From assembly GCA_036493895.1 (NCBI GenBank), contig DASXOZ010000019.1, forward strand, positions 62,001-126,000: a DNA stretch of 64,000 bases, written 5' to 3'. The first letter of the stretch is position 1. Each line of letters starts with the position of its first letter. Below, in pieces: positions 55,437 through 64,000 of this stretch. The position numbers and the translations under genes were made by a program. This DNA comes from Candidatus Binatia bacterium (GTDB lineage Bacteria > Desulfobacterota > Binatia > UBA1149 > CAITLU01). Below the pieces are notes generated by a model. The model had not been told where the DNA came from and searched no databases. It saw only the letters and a list, made by a program, of their open reading frames with translations.

Positions 55437-56498
55437 ATGAACATTTTCGTCACCGGCGGCGCCGGCTTCATCGGCTCGAATTTCCTGCGACTGTCGGTGC
55501 CGAGACGGGCCGGCGACCGTTTCACCAACGTCGACAAGCTCACGTACGCGGCCAACCCCGCCAACCTCGACGGCATCGACGCGCTGCCGAATTACGCGCT
55601 CGAGCGCGTCGACATCGCCGATGCCGCGGCGGTCGACGAGCTGTTCGCGCGGCTTCCGCCCGATCTCGTCGTGCATTTTGCCGCCGAGAGCCACGTCGAC
55701 CGCAGCATCGTCTCTCCCGGCGATTTCGTGCACGCCAACATCGTCGGGACCTTCAACCTGCTGCAGGCCTTCCGCACCCACTCGGCGAGCCGCTCCGGCG
55801 CGTTGTTCCACCACGTCAGCACCGACGAAGTCTACGGCTCGCTCGGCCAGAGCGGACGCTTCACCGAGACGACGCGTTACGACCCGTCCAGCCCCTACTC
55901 CGCTTCCAAGGCCGCCAGCGACCATCTCGTGCGCGCGTACGGGCGCACTTACGGCCTGCCCGTCAAGATCACGAACTGCTCGAACAACTACGGCCCGTAC
56001 CAGTTCCCCGAAAAGCTGATCCCGCTGATGATCCTCAATGCGCTCGACGGCAAGCCGCTGCCCGTCTACGGCAAGGGCCTGAACGTGCGCGACTGGCTCT
56101 ACGTGGAGGATCACTGCGAGGCCATCTGGGCCGTCATCGAGCGCGGCGCCACCGGCGAGACGTACAACGTCGGCGGCGACTGCGAGCTCACGAACATCGA
56201 CGTCGTCGCTCGCATCTGCCGCGTGCTGGCCGAAGAGACCGGCTGCCCCCTGGCCGACTTCGAGAGCCTGGTCACGTACGTCGCCGACCGGCCCGGTCAC
56301 GACCTTCGCTATGCGATCGATGCGAGCCGCACCGAAAAGGAATGCGGCTGGTCGCCTCAGCACACGTTCGACGACGGGCTTCGCGCCACGGTGCGCTGGT
56401 ACCTCGGCAACCGCGCGTGGGTGGACGGCGTGCGCAGCGGCGACTACCTGCGCTGGATCGAGCACAACTACGGCCGGCGCGCGTCGGCTGCATCCTGA
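55437..56498 (+). CDS. rmlB: dTDP-glucose 4,6-dehydratase
   Basis: A 353-residue enzyme, standard length for RmlB, the second step of dTDP-L-rhamnose synthesis (dTDP-glucose to the 4-keto-6-deoxy sugar). The NAD motif GGAGFIG is at 7-13, and [29 protein letters not shown] and [17 protein letters not shown] with the catalytic Tyr and Lys are all present, as is [17 protein letters not shown]. The Asp-Glu of STDE are catalytic acids in this subfamily. The ATG at 55437 follows a 241-base promoter region shared with the divergent glycosyltransferase gene. rmlC follows after 7 bases. Confidence 0.95.
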   Translation: MNIFVTGGAGFIGSNFLRLSVPRRAGDRFTNVDKLTYAANPANLDGIDALPNYALERVDIADAAAVDELFARLPPDLVVHFAAESHVDRSIVSPGDFVHANIVGTFNLLQAFRTHSASRSGALFHHVSTDEVYGSLGQSGRFTETTRYDPSSPYSASKAASDHLVRAYGRTYGLPVKITNCSNNYGPYQFPEKLIPLMILNALDGKPLPVYGKGLNVRDWLYVEDHCEAIWAVIERGATGETYNVGGDCELTNIDVVARICRVLAEETGCPLADFESLVTYVADRPGHDLRYAIDASRTEKECGWSPQHTFDDGLRATVRWYLGNRAWVDGVRSGDYLRWIEHNYGRRASAAS

Positions 56499-56505
56499 CG
56501 CGTCG

Positions 56506-57093
56506 ATGAAAGTCCTGTCGACCGTCCTGCCCGAGGTCTGCATCATCGAGCCCCGAGTGTTCGGCGACGAGCGCGGGCATTTTTTCGAGAGCTGGGCGGC
56601 GCAGCGGTACGTGGAAGCCGGAATCCCCGGGCCTTTCGTGCAGGACAACATCTCGCGCTCACGGCGCGGGATCCTGCGCGGTCTGCACCTGCAGAACCCG
56701 CATTGCCAGGGAAAGCTCGTCAGCGTTCTTCTCGGCGAGGTCTACGACGTCGCAGTGGACGTGCGCGTCGGGTCGCCGAGCTTCGGACGCTGGACCGCGG
56801 TCGTGCTTTCGGACACGAACCACCGCCAGTTCTGGGTGCCGCCGGGCTTCGCGCACGGTTTCTGCGTGACCAGCGACGAGGCGATCTTCCATTACAAGTG
56901 CACCGAGTATTACCATCCCGCGTCCGAGATGTCGGTGCTGTGGAACGATCCCGCGCTGGCGATCGACTGGCCGGTTGCCAGTCCGATCGTCAACGAAAAA
57001 GACTCGGCGCGCGCGTTTTGCCTGACGGACATCCCGCGCGAGCGGCTGCCGCATTACGAGCAGGCCCGCACCGAGAGGCGCAAGGACGGTTGA
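56506..57093 (+). CDS. rmlC: dTDP-4-dehydrorhamnose 3,5-epimerase
   Basis: A 195-residue cupin enzyme for the third step of dTDP-L-rhamnose synthesis. RVFGDERGHFFESW, QDNISRSRRGILRGLHLQ with the catalytic His, VAVDVRVGSPSFGRW, PPGFAHGFCV and the YKCTEYYHP block with the catalytic Tyr are all conserved. Length is a little above the common 180-190. It lies 7 bases after rmlB, and rmlD begins at its stop, so rmlBCD are one operon. Confidence 0.95.
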   Translation: MKVLSTVLPEVCIIEPRVFGDERGHFFESWAAQRYVEAGIPGPFVQDNISRSRRGILRGLHLQNPHCQGKLVSVLLGEVYDVAVDVRVGSPSFGRWTAVVLSDTNHRQFWVPPGFAHGFCVTSDEAIFHYKCTEYYHPASEMSVLWNDPALAIDWPVASPIVNEKDSARAFCLTDIPRERLPHYEQARTERRKDG

Positions 57094-57095
57094 GC

Positions 57096-57953
57096 GTGGC
57101 CTCCAGTCCGATCCTTCTCGTCAGTCCCGACGGAATGCTCGGGCACGCGTTCGAGCTTCTGCTCCGGTCGCGGGCTCTTCCGTTCGACGGAGTATCGTGG
57201 CCGGCTTTCGACCTGACGAAACCGGATAGCGTCGAGCCGCACATGCACGCCGGCCTGCGGACGATCGTCAACTGCTCGGCATTCACCGACGTCGACGGCG
57301 CCGAGACGCGCGAGAACGAAGCGACCGCCATCAACGGCGGCGGAGTCGGCCTGCTTGCCGCACACGCGCGGCGCCTTGGTGCGCTGCTCGTGCACTTCAG
57401 CACCGATTACGTCTTCGACGGCCACGCGGCTTCTCCCTATCCGGTCGACCATCCCATCTCGCCGGTCAACGCGTACGGCCGCAGCAAGGCCGCCGGCGAA
57501 AAGGCCATCCTCGACAGCGGCTGCCAGCACCTGATCGTGCGCACGAGCTGGCTGTACGCACCGTGGGCGAAGAATTTCGTGCTGACGATGCTGGGACTCG
57601 GTCGCGCCAATGCTTCGATCCGCGTCGTCAGCGACCAGGTGGGCAGGCCGACCAGCGCGCAGTACCTCGCCGAGCGTACGCTCGCGCTCGCCCGGCACGG
57701 CGCGCGCGGGATTTTCCACGTTACCGACGGCGGAAGCTGCAGCTGGCACGAGCTGGCCTCCGCCGTGATCGAGCAGAGCGCGAGCGCGTGCCGCGTCGAT
57801 CCCTGCACGAGCGCCGAATTCGTGAGACCGGCCAGGCGGCCTGCTTACAGCATTCTCGACCTGTCGAAGACCGAAGTGCTGCTCGGCGCCAGCCGCAGCT
57901 GGCGCGACAACGTCGCCGCCGTGCTGGCCGAGCACGAGCGCGCAACGCAGTAA
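57096..57953 (+). CDS. rmlD: dTDP-4-dehydrorhamnose reductase
   Basis: A 285-residue SDR enzyme that completes dTDP-L-rhamnose. The N-terminal nucleotide site is modified (LLVSPDGMLGHAF rather than GxxGQLG), while NCSAFTDVDGAE, HFSTDYVFDG and YGRSKAAGE with catalytic Tyr and Lys are canonical. The GTG at 57096 is the most probable start with AAGGA nine bases upstream; a TTG at 57090 that overlaps the rmlC stop is an alternative. The C terminus has RPAYSILDLSKTE, the family's R-P-x-x-S-x-L-D pattern. The gene ends 7 bases from the convergent rmlA. Confidence 0.93.
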   Translation: MASSPILLVSPDGMLGHAFELLLRSRALPFDGVSWPAFDLTKPDSVEPHMHAGLRTIVNCSAFTDVDGAETRENEATAINGGGVGLLAAHARRLGALLVHFSTDYVFDGHAASPYPVDHPISPVNAYGRSKAAGEKAILDSGCQHLIVRTSWLYAPWAKNFVLTMLGLGRANASIRVVSDQVGRPTSAQYLAERTLALARHGARGIFHVTDGGSCSWHELASAVIEQSASACRVDPCTSAEFVRPARRPAYSILDLSKTEVLLGASRSWRDNVAAVLAEHERATQ

Positions 57954-57960
57954 CGAGCGA

Positions 57961-58833
<873 letters not shown>

Positions 58834-58942
58834 CGCAAATCCTCTCATTGCCCGGGATCAGGCACCCGGGTTGCCGTATCGAAGCGCGCGACTTTGGCGG
58901 CGCGCCCGTCGGCTGTCAAGAACGCTTTCGCGATGGCAGGCA

Positions 58943-60091
58943 TCACTGTGGAAACGGCGAGGCGGCGAGGTGAACCCGACTCGCGCCGGGCCGGATCGCT
59001 TCCTCGACGAGCTGCTCGGCATCGTCGGCCACTTCTTCCCATCCGAATCGCTCCGACCACTCGTGGCCGCCGCGGATCAGCTCCGCGCGCAGCGAGCGAT
59101 CGCCGAGGGCACGCACCAGGGCTCGCACCAGTCCCGCTCGATCACCGTACTCGAACAGCAGCCCGGTGCGGCCACGCTGCACCGAATCGCGCAGCCCCGG
59201 GACGTCGCTGGCCACGGCGACGGTGTTGCAGGCGTTGGCCTCGATCACCGTCATTCCCCAGCCTTCCTTCTCGGAGGTCTGCACGAGCACCGAGGCTTTC
59301 TGGATCCACGCGATCTTCTCGTGCTCCGGCACGAATCCCGTAAAGCGCACGCAGTGCTCGAGGCCCTGGGCGCGCGCACGTGCCTCGAGGCTGGCGCGCG
59401 CCGAACCGGCACCGACGATGACGAGCGTCGCCGCCGCAACCTCGCGACGCACTTCGGCCATCGCGTCGATGACGAGGTCAGCCCTCTTGTACGGCTCGAC
59501 GCGGCCGATCCACAGCACCAGCGGCTCGCGATCGAGGCCGTCGTCGACCGCCTGGTGGGTGCTCTTGTCGATGCCCGGCGGCACCACGTAGATGCGGTCG
59601 GCGGCAAGCCCGCGACCGATCAGGTCGGCCCTGGTGCTCGGCGAGATCGCGAGCACGGGCACGCCGCGATACGCCGCCGGGATCAGCTTTTCCATGAGCC
59701 ACGAGATCGCGGCGATCGGCGCCGGCACCTGGCGAAAAGCGGTGGTTCCGAACAGGTGGTGCACGATCGCCAGGCACGGCAACGGGACGAGCCACGGACT
59801 GAAGAACGGAAGCTTGTTGAGCACGTCGACGACGACGTCGTGCTCTCGCGCGAGACGGCGCGCCACCCACGGCACGATCGCGTAGTAGAAATAGCGGTTG
59901 GCGAGCCTGCGCACGCGTACGCCCTGCACGGTCTGCTCGCGCAGCGCGCCCGGGAAGCTCGCGGCCAGCAGCGTGACTTCGTGACCGCGCGAGACGAGGC
60001 GCTGGAGGATTTCGAAGACGTGCGTCTCCGCGCCGCCGGTCATCGGGTTGACCGGATCGCGCTCGTTGAGGACGAGGATGCGGCGCTTCAT
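58943..60091 (-). CDS. Glycosyltransferase family 4
   Basis: A 382-residue GT-B enzyme. The N-terminal acceptor domain starts KRRILVLNERDPVNPMTGGAETHVFEI, the Gly-rich GGAE region binds the acceptor or donor phosphate, and the C-terminal domain has WIGRVEPYKRADLVIDA and EKEGWGMTVIEANACNTV with the E-x7-E pattern that binds the nucleotide sugar. The VHHLFG segment is also common in GT4. The start at 60091 gives the expected N terminus. It follows the Dpm1-like gene by 31 bases and is followed after 109 bases by rmlA. A rhamnosyl or mannosyl transfer is plausible, given the dTDP-rhamnose genes, but not shown. Confidence 0.9.
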   Translation of the reverse strand: MKRRILVLNERDPVNPMTGGAETHVFEILQRLVSRGHEVTLLAASFPGALREQTVQGVRVRRLANRYFYYAIVPWVARRLAREHDVVVDVLNKLPFFSPWLVPLPCLAIVHHLFGTTAFRQVPAPIAAISWLMEKLIPAAYRGVPVLAISPSTRADLIGRGLAADRIYVVPPGIDKSTHQAVDDGLDREPLVLWIGRVEPYKRADLVIDAMAEVRREVAAATLVIVGAGSARASLEARARAQGLEHCVRFTGFVPEHEKIAWIQKASVLVQTSEKEGWGMTVIEANACNTVAVASDVPGLRDSVQRGRTGLLFEYGDRAGLVRALVRALGDRSLRAELIRGGHEWSERFGWEEVADDAEQLVEEAIRPGASRVHLAASPFPQ

Positions 60092-60122
60092 CGCATGGCC
60101 TGCAGGCAAGACGGGAGGGTGC

Positions 60123-60899
60123 TCAGGAAATTTCCGGCGCCCGCCCGGCGGTGCCGCCGGGACCGGCAAGCTTGCGGGCTTTGCGGATCCTGCCCGTCAA
60201 GGCCATCCATCTCAGCTTCCAGACGATCAGCATCGCCTCGACGGCGATCGACAGGTGCATCTTGGAAGTGCCGAGGCGGCGATCGACGAACAGGATCGGT
60301 GTCTCCTTGATCGAAAGCCCGGCCCGCCACGCGCGGAACGTCGTCTCGACCTGGAAGCAGTAGCCGTTGGCGCGAACGTCCTCCAGCGAGATCGCTTCCA
60401 GCGCGCTGCGGCGCCAGCATTTGAAGCCGCCGGTGGCGTCCATCACCGGGAGCCCGCCGAGCACGCGGCGCGCGTATTCGTTGCCGAAATAGCTCAGCAT
60501 CAGGCGCAGCATCGGCCAGTTGACCACCGTGATGCCGTCGATGTAGCGCGAGCCGAGCACGAGGTCGTAGTCGCGCGCAAGATCGAAGAAGCCCGGAAGC
60601 GCCGACGGCGGGTGCGAGAAGTCGGCGTCCATCTGCACGATGAGGTCGCCGCCCATCTGCACGGCCTTCGACAGCCCGTCGCGGTACGCGATGCCGAGCC
60701 CGTCCTTGCCTGGCCGGTGCAGCACCTGCACCCGCGAGTCCGCCGCCGACATCGCATCGGCGATCGCACCCGTACCGTCGGGCGAATTGTCGTCGACGAC
60801 GAGGACACAGATGGCCGGATCGACCCGAAGAACCTCGGTGACGATGGCCGCGAGATTTTCCTTCTCGTTGTAGGTGGGGATGACGACGATCTTGCGCAT
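60123..60899 (-). CDS. Polyprenol-phosphate mannosyl/glycosyltransferase (Dpm1-like, GT2)
   Basis: A 258-residue GT2 enzyme of the dolichol-phosphate-mannose synthase type, which charges polyprenyl phosphate with mannose or glucose. VVIPTYNEKENL, DDNSPDGTG, KDGLGIAYRDGL, QMDADFSHPP (the DxD metal site) and LGSRYIDG are all diagnostic. It lacks a C-terminal transmembrane domain, like archaeal/bacterial Ppm1 C domains. The lipid-linked product would be the donor for the GT-C membrane proteins at 24149, 35748 and 37900, which gives the pathway a plausible link. The start at 60899 leaves the usual N terminus. Confidence 0.92.
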   Translation of the reverse strand: MRKIVVIPTYNEKENLAAIVTEVLRVDPAICVLVVDDNSPDGTGAIADAMSAADSRVQVLHRPGKDGLGIAYRDGLSKAVQMGGDLIVQMDADFSHPPSALPGFFDLARDYDLVLGSRYIDGITVVNWPMLRLMLSYFGNEYARRVLGGLPVMDATGGFKCWRRSALEAISLEDVRANGYCFQVETTFRAWRAGLSIKETPILFVDRRLGTSKMHLSIAVEAMLIVWKLRWMALTGRIRKARKLAGPGGTAGRAPEIS

Positions 60900-60945
60900 T
60901 GCGGGTCCGGGAAAATCTATATGAAATCGGCAGGTCCGACGAGCG

Positions 60946-61965
60946 TCATTCCGCGTGGCGACCGGTTGCCTGCAATTGCACGGCAACGCTGTCAGCACCG
61001 CCGGCCTCCCGCAGTCCAAGCTCGACGAGAGGAATCGGGCGTCCGCGCAGCGCGTCGCGCCAGCCCTGCTGCTTGATCCACACGCCGGAGGCCTCGCCGG
61101 AGAGGGCCCTTCTCGCGAGCTGGAAAGGAAACGTCACGACGATGCTCGCTGCCAGGCGAAGCGCCTGGGCTGCTGTCGCGTGGCGGCGCGCATAGAGCAC
61201 CGAATTGCGCGCCGAAAGGTACTTGCGGAAGCCGCCGTAGTGCGCGGCGCCTCCGGAGCTGCCGTGGATGTGGTGGACGATGCGCGAGGTGCCGACGTAG
61301 CGGCAGGTCCATCCGGCCCTTCGCGCACGAGCAGCCCAGTCGACGTCCTCGTGGTAGGCGAAGAATTCCTCGTCGAAGCCGCCGACTTCGCGCAGCGCGG
61401 CGGCGCGAAACAGCAGCGCGCAGCCCGGAAGCCACTCGACGTCGCGCTCGATACGATAGCGCTCGTCGTCAGCGGCGTTTTCTCCGACCAGCCGGATCAG
61501 GCTCTGGCCCCACGTGACCTCGCCCCAGGCCACCCAGATCCGCGACGGATCGTCTCCGCGCACGACGCGACTGCCGAGCACGCCGGCGCGGGGACTGCGC
61601 GCGGCCGCCTCCAGCAGAGGCTCGAGGCCGCCGGCATCGACTTCGACGTCGTTGTTGAGGATCCAGACGAAATCGGCGCCGCGCTCGAGCGCCGCGGCGA
61701 TTCCGACGTTGTTGCCGCCCGCATAGCCGAGATTGACGCCGGTCTCGACGATCGACGCGTCCAGTCCGGCGCTCGCAAGCGCATCGCGAGGGCTGCGGCG
61801 CGACCCGTTATCGACGACGATGGTCTCAAGTGCGCCGTCGGAGAGCGCGGCCAGCGACCGCACGCAGCGCACGGTGTCGCTCGCGCCGTTCCAGTCGAGT
61901 ACGACGGCGACGACGCGCGCGGCTTGCGGGAGCGCGGACGAGCGACCGGGAGAACCGGCACTCAT
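60946..61965 (-). CDS. Glycosyltransferase family 2, rhamnosyltransferase-like
   Basis: A 339-residue GT2 enzyme. VVAVVLDWNGASDTVRCVRSL, VVDNGSRRSP, NLGYAGGNNVGI, WILNNDVEVD (DxD-type site) and GGFDEEFFAYHEDVDWAARA form the pattern of rhamnosyltransferases (WbbL-like). The C-terminal third contains a hydrophobic stretch (ALRLAASIVVTFPFQLA) that would sit at the membrane. The start codon overlaps the stop of the upstream gene (ATGA), so translation is coupled. A rhamnose transfer from dTDP-rhamnose made by the rml genes close by is a good inference. Confidence 0.9.
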   Translation of the reverse strand: MSAGSPGRSSALPQAARVVAVVLDWNGASDTVRCVRSLAALSDGALETIVVDNGSRRSPRDALASAGLDASIVETGVNLGYAGGNNVGIAAALERGADFVWILNNDVEVDAGGLEPLLEAAARSPRAGVLGSRVVRGDDPSRIWVAWGEVTWGQSLIRLVGENAADDERYRIERDVEWLPGCALLFRAAALREVGGFDEEFFAYHEDVDWAARARRAGWTCRYVGTSRIVHHIHGSSGGAAHYGGFRKYLSARNSVLYARRHATAAQALRLAASIVVTFPFQLARRALSGEASGVWIKQQGWRDALRGRPIPLVELGLREAGGADSVAVQLQATGRHAE

Positions 61966-63059
61966 GACGGCGCCGCGCCCGCTTCGCCGAGCGCAAGGCG
62001 GTAGGCGTGCATGGTTCGTCTTGCCGTCTCGCTCCACGAAAACTTCGCCGCCTGCTCGCGACCGCGCCGCGAAAGATCGGTGACCATCGCATCGTCGGTC
62101 ATCAGCCGTTCGATGACGGCGGCAAGCGCCTCCACGTCCGGACGGTCGAGCAACACGCCGGCGCTGCCCACCACTTCGGGAATCGAGCTGTTGCGAAGCC
62201 CGACGACGGGACACCCGCAGGCCATCGCTTCGATGAAGGTCAGTCCGAAACCCTCGTAGGACGACGGCGAGACCATGCAGCGCAGCGAGCCGAGAAAAGG
62301 CGCGATCTCGTCCGCAGGCATCGCGCCGAGATGGACGATGCGCCGGTCGCCTCCTCCGGACGGCACCTCCTCGCCGGGCCTGAGGCGTCCTGCAAGGAGA
62401 AGGCGCCAGTCGCGGTCGCGCGCGGCCCGAAGGAACGCATCGACGAAAAGCGCGACGTTCTTGCGTGGCTGGATCGTCCCGAGATAGCCGCACGCGAGCT
62501 GGTCGATGCCGCGGCGGCCGCGCCACGCGGCAATCTGGTCTGGAGTCGGGGGATGAAGGCCCGACGCGGCCGCTTCCGGAGTGACGACCACCGGCGTCGC
62601 GAGCGAAGGGAACAGCCTGGCGATGTCGTCGGCCGTGCTCTGCGACGGAGCCAGTACGACGCGCGCGTGTGCCAGCGCCCACGGCGTTTCCAGCCCAAGG
62701 TGGATCCTCTGTGCCGCACGGAACGTCTGCGGCATCACGTGGCTGGCCAGGTCGTGGATGGTGACGACGGCGGGCGTCTTGCCAAGGCGGGGAACCACGC
62801 CTTTGGTTGCGTGGTAGAGATCGAAACGCCCGGCGGCAAGCGCCCTCGGCACGCGAACGTGATCCCACAGCGGCTGCTGCCACGGCGAGGTCATCGGCAG
62901 CTCGCGCGTCGCGCAGAGCGTCGCGAACGGCGCGGGCTTGTCGGTCAGCACGACGAACTCGTGCTCGTGGAACATCGTGACCAGCGCACGCACGAGCTCG
63001 ACCGCGTACGTTGCGGGGCCGCCGACGGTGCCGGTCCCGGCGCCGATCGCGATCTTCAT
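61962..63059 (-). CDS. Glycosyltransferase family 4
   Basis: A 365-residue GT-B enzyme. The N terminus KIAIGAGTGTVGGPATYAVE has the Gly-rich acceptor loop; VVTIHDLASHVMPQTF and VVLAPSQSTADDIARLFP are typical of the mannosyl/rhamnosyl GT4 group; GYLGTIQPRKNVALFV starts the nucleotide-binding domain and SSYEGFGLTFIEAMACGCPV carries E-x7-E. Start and stop overlap with the neighbouring glycosyltransferase genes by four bases each (ATGA), so the three are one transcription and translation unit. Confidence 0.92.
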   Translation of the reverse strand: MKIAIGAGTGTVGGPATYAVELVRALVTMFHEHEFVVLTDKPAPFATLCATRELPMTSPWQQPLWDHVRVPRALAAGRFDLYHATKGVVPRLGKTPAVVTIHDLASHVMPQTFRAAQRIHLGLETPWALAHARVVLAPSQSTADDIARLFPSLATPVVVTPEAAASGLHPPTPDQIAAWRGRRGIDQLACGYLGTIQPRKNVALFVDAFLRAARDRDWRLLLAGRLRPGEEVPSGGGDRRIVHLGAMPADEIAPFLGSLRCMVSPSSYEGFGLTFIEAMACGCPVVGLRNSSIPEVVGSAGVLLDRPDVEALAAVIERLMTDDAMVTDLSRRGREQAAKFSWSETARRTMHAYRLALGEAGAAPS

Positions 63060-64000
63060 CGTGCGGCCTCGCCGGTGCCGCGGTTTTTTCGGACAGCGGC
63101 AGCACCGATGGACGCGCCCGTTGCACTGCGAGCGCCGGAGCCGTCGGCGTCCGCCGGTAAACCGCTGGCCGGGTAACCCGACGCGGCAAACAGCGGCGCC
63201 GGAGGAAAGCCGACGTAGCGGCGTTTTCCTGCGCGCATTCCGGCGATCATCGCGCGCGCGACGTCGCTGCGCCCGCGCAGCAGGTAGCCGAGCGCGCTCG
63301 CGAGCACGAGGCAATGATAGCCGGCGCCGAATACGTCGCGCGAGACGTCCTGGCGTGCGTGCCGCATCCCGACGAGCCACAGGTTTCTCGCCTTGAGCCA
63401 CGCCGCCAGCGGCGTCATGCCGGAGGCGAATCCGCGCGCGCCGCGGTGCCCGGCCTGCGCCTCCGGCACCACCAGCGGCCAAAGTCCCGCTTCGCGCGCA
63501 CGCAGGCAGAAATCCACCTCTTCGTAGTACGCGAACAGGCTCTCGTCGAAGCCGCCGATCCTCTGGTACAGCGCGCGTGAAACGAGGATCGCGCATCCGG
63601 TGATGCCGCCGGCGCGATACGGCCTCTGGTGCACGGCGCGCACGCGAAGCAGCGAGCGCGGAGCCCACAACGCCCAGGCCCAGTACCTTTCGCCGAGCGA
63701 AAGCGGCTTCTGGCCCGGACGGCCGTCTGCAACGCGAGGCCCGACGGGGCCGACGCCCGGCCGCGCCCTGCTGCCGCGCACGAGCGCTTCGATGCAGCCC
63801 GCAGCCAGGCGTGCATCGCTGTTGAGAAGGAGCACGTGATCGCAACCGCGCGCGAAGAGTTTGTCGAGAGCGAGATTGCAGCCCGCGGCAAAGCCGATGT
63901 TGCGCTCGAGCCGCAACACCTCGGCGTCGATCCTGCCGTGGATCCCTTCGGCCAGCGCAAATCGCTCGCTTTCGACCGAGCCGTTGTCGATCACGAGGAC
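63056..64000 (-). CDS. Glycosyltransferase family 2, rhamnosyltransferase-like (5' end outside window)
   Basis: A partial GT2 gene of 314 visible codons; the start lies beyond the right edge, since the frame is open at 64000 and reads VLVIDNGSVESE, an internal motif about 35-40 residues from the usual start. NIGFAAGCNLALD, LLLNSDARLAAGC, GCAILVSRALYQRIGGFDE and FAYYEEVDFCLRAREAG mark it as rhamnosyltransferase-like. The C-terminal part (AAWLKARNLWLVGMRHA) has the amphipathic helix common in membrane-bound members. The final ~50 residues are Gly/Ser/Ala-rich. It is the first visible gene of the leftward glycosyltransferase operon. Confidence 0.9.
   Translation of the reverse strand, partial: VLVIDNGSVESERFALAEGIHGRIDAEVLRLERNIGFAAGCNLALDKLFARGCDHVLLLNSDARLAAGCIEALVRGSRARPGVGPVGPRVADGRPGQKPLSLGERYWAWALWAPRSLLRVRAVHQRPYRAGGITGCAILVSRALYQRIGGFDESLFAYYEEVDFCLRAREAGLWPLVVPEAQAGHRGARGFASGMTPLAAWLKARNLWLVGMRHARQDVSRDVFGAGYHCLVLASALGYLLRGRSDVARAMIAGMRAGKRRYVGFPPAPLFAASGYPASGLPADADGSGARSATGASIGAAAVRKNRGTGEAAR

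Overview
The window is bacterial: densely packed intron-free genes, frequent GTG and TTG starts, start/stop overlaps of the GTGA and ATGA type, and a high G+C content. The mix of an RND/NodT efflux end, a DUF1329 protein, MFS/spermidine-synthase-like fusions, a dockerin-type small protein and a large surface-glycan locus fits a Gram-negative soil or aquatic lineage of the deltaproteobacterial or Binatota kind. That placement is an inference from gene content; no rRNA, tRNA or marker gene is present to settle it.

Layout. 0-3.4 kb: the 3' end of an RND pump gene with its NodT outer membrane partner, convergent with a DUF1329 exported protein. 4.6-9.5 kb: a PadR regulator and MacB/LolD-type ABC ATPase, a KAS III (FabH-like) gene on the opposite strand, and a large FtsX/MacB permease, so the ABC halves are separated by the KAS III gene. 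9.9-12.9 kb: a dockerin-type small secreted protein and a lower-G+C MFS/spermidine-synthase-like fusion. 13.4-13.6 kb: a conserved small gene with a truncated nucleotidyltransferase remnant. 13.6-18.3 kb: a zinc aminopeptidase lipoprotein divergent from a heterodimeric ABC exporter. 18.3-23.1 kb: a secreted unknown, a GMD-like SDR enzyme, and a LarA-like plus GlcD-like pair suggesting 2-hydroxyacid metabolism. 23.2-27.5 kb: two methyltransferases, an ArnT/PMT-type membrane glycosyltransferase and a membrane protein in one apparent operon. 27.5-31.7 kb: a Wzx-like flippase, HtpX protease and PafA-like alkaline phosphatase in one leftward cluster. 32-42.8 kb: a second MFS/spermidine-synthase-like fusion, a 2-oxoglutarate oxygenase, a tandem pair of glycosyltransferase-TPR membrane proteins, and a third fusion. 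42.8-53.5 kb: the most unusual part, two copies of a four-gene set (SGNH hydrolase with an inserted beta domain, sulfatase-fold hydrolase, and two small exported unknown proteins here called A and B), followed by an OafA-type acyltransferase. 53.4-64 kb: a glycan locus with a methyltransferase, dTDP-rhamnose genes rmlB, rmlC, rmlD and rmlA, and six glycosyltransferases, the last cut by the window edge.

Read together, much of the right half builds, flips, decorates and trims a cell-surface or secreted glycan. dTDP-rhamnose and polyprenyl-phosphate sugars are made and transferred, a Wzx-like protein flips lipid-linked intermediates, C-type membrane glycosyltransferases act on the periplasmic side, and the OafA/SGNH/sulfatase-fold group would add or remove acyl or charged substituents. 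The duplicated SGNH-sulfatase-A-B module is the best candidate for an undescribed system. Its two SGNH paralogs have lost different catalytic or oxyanion residues, and the A and B proteins match no family I recognise.
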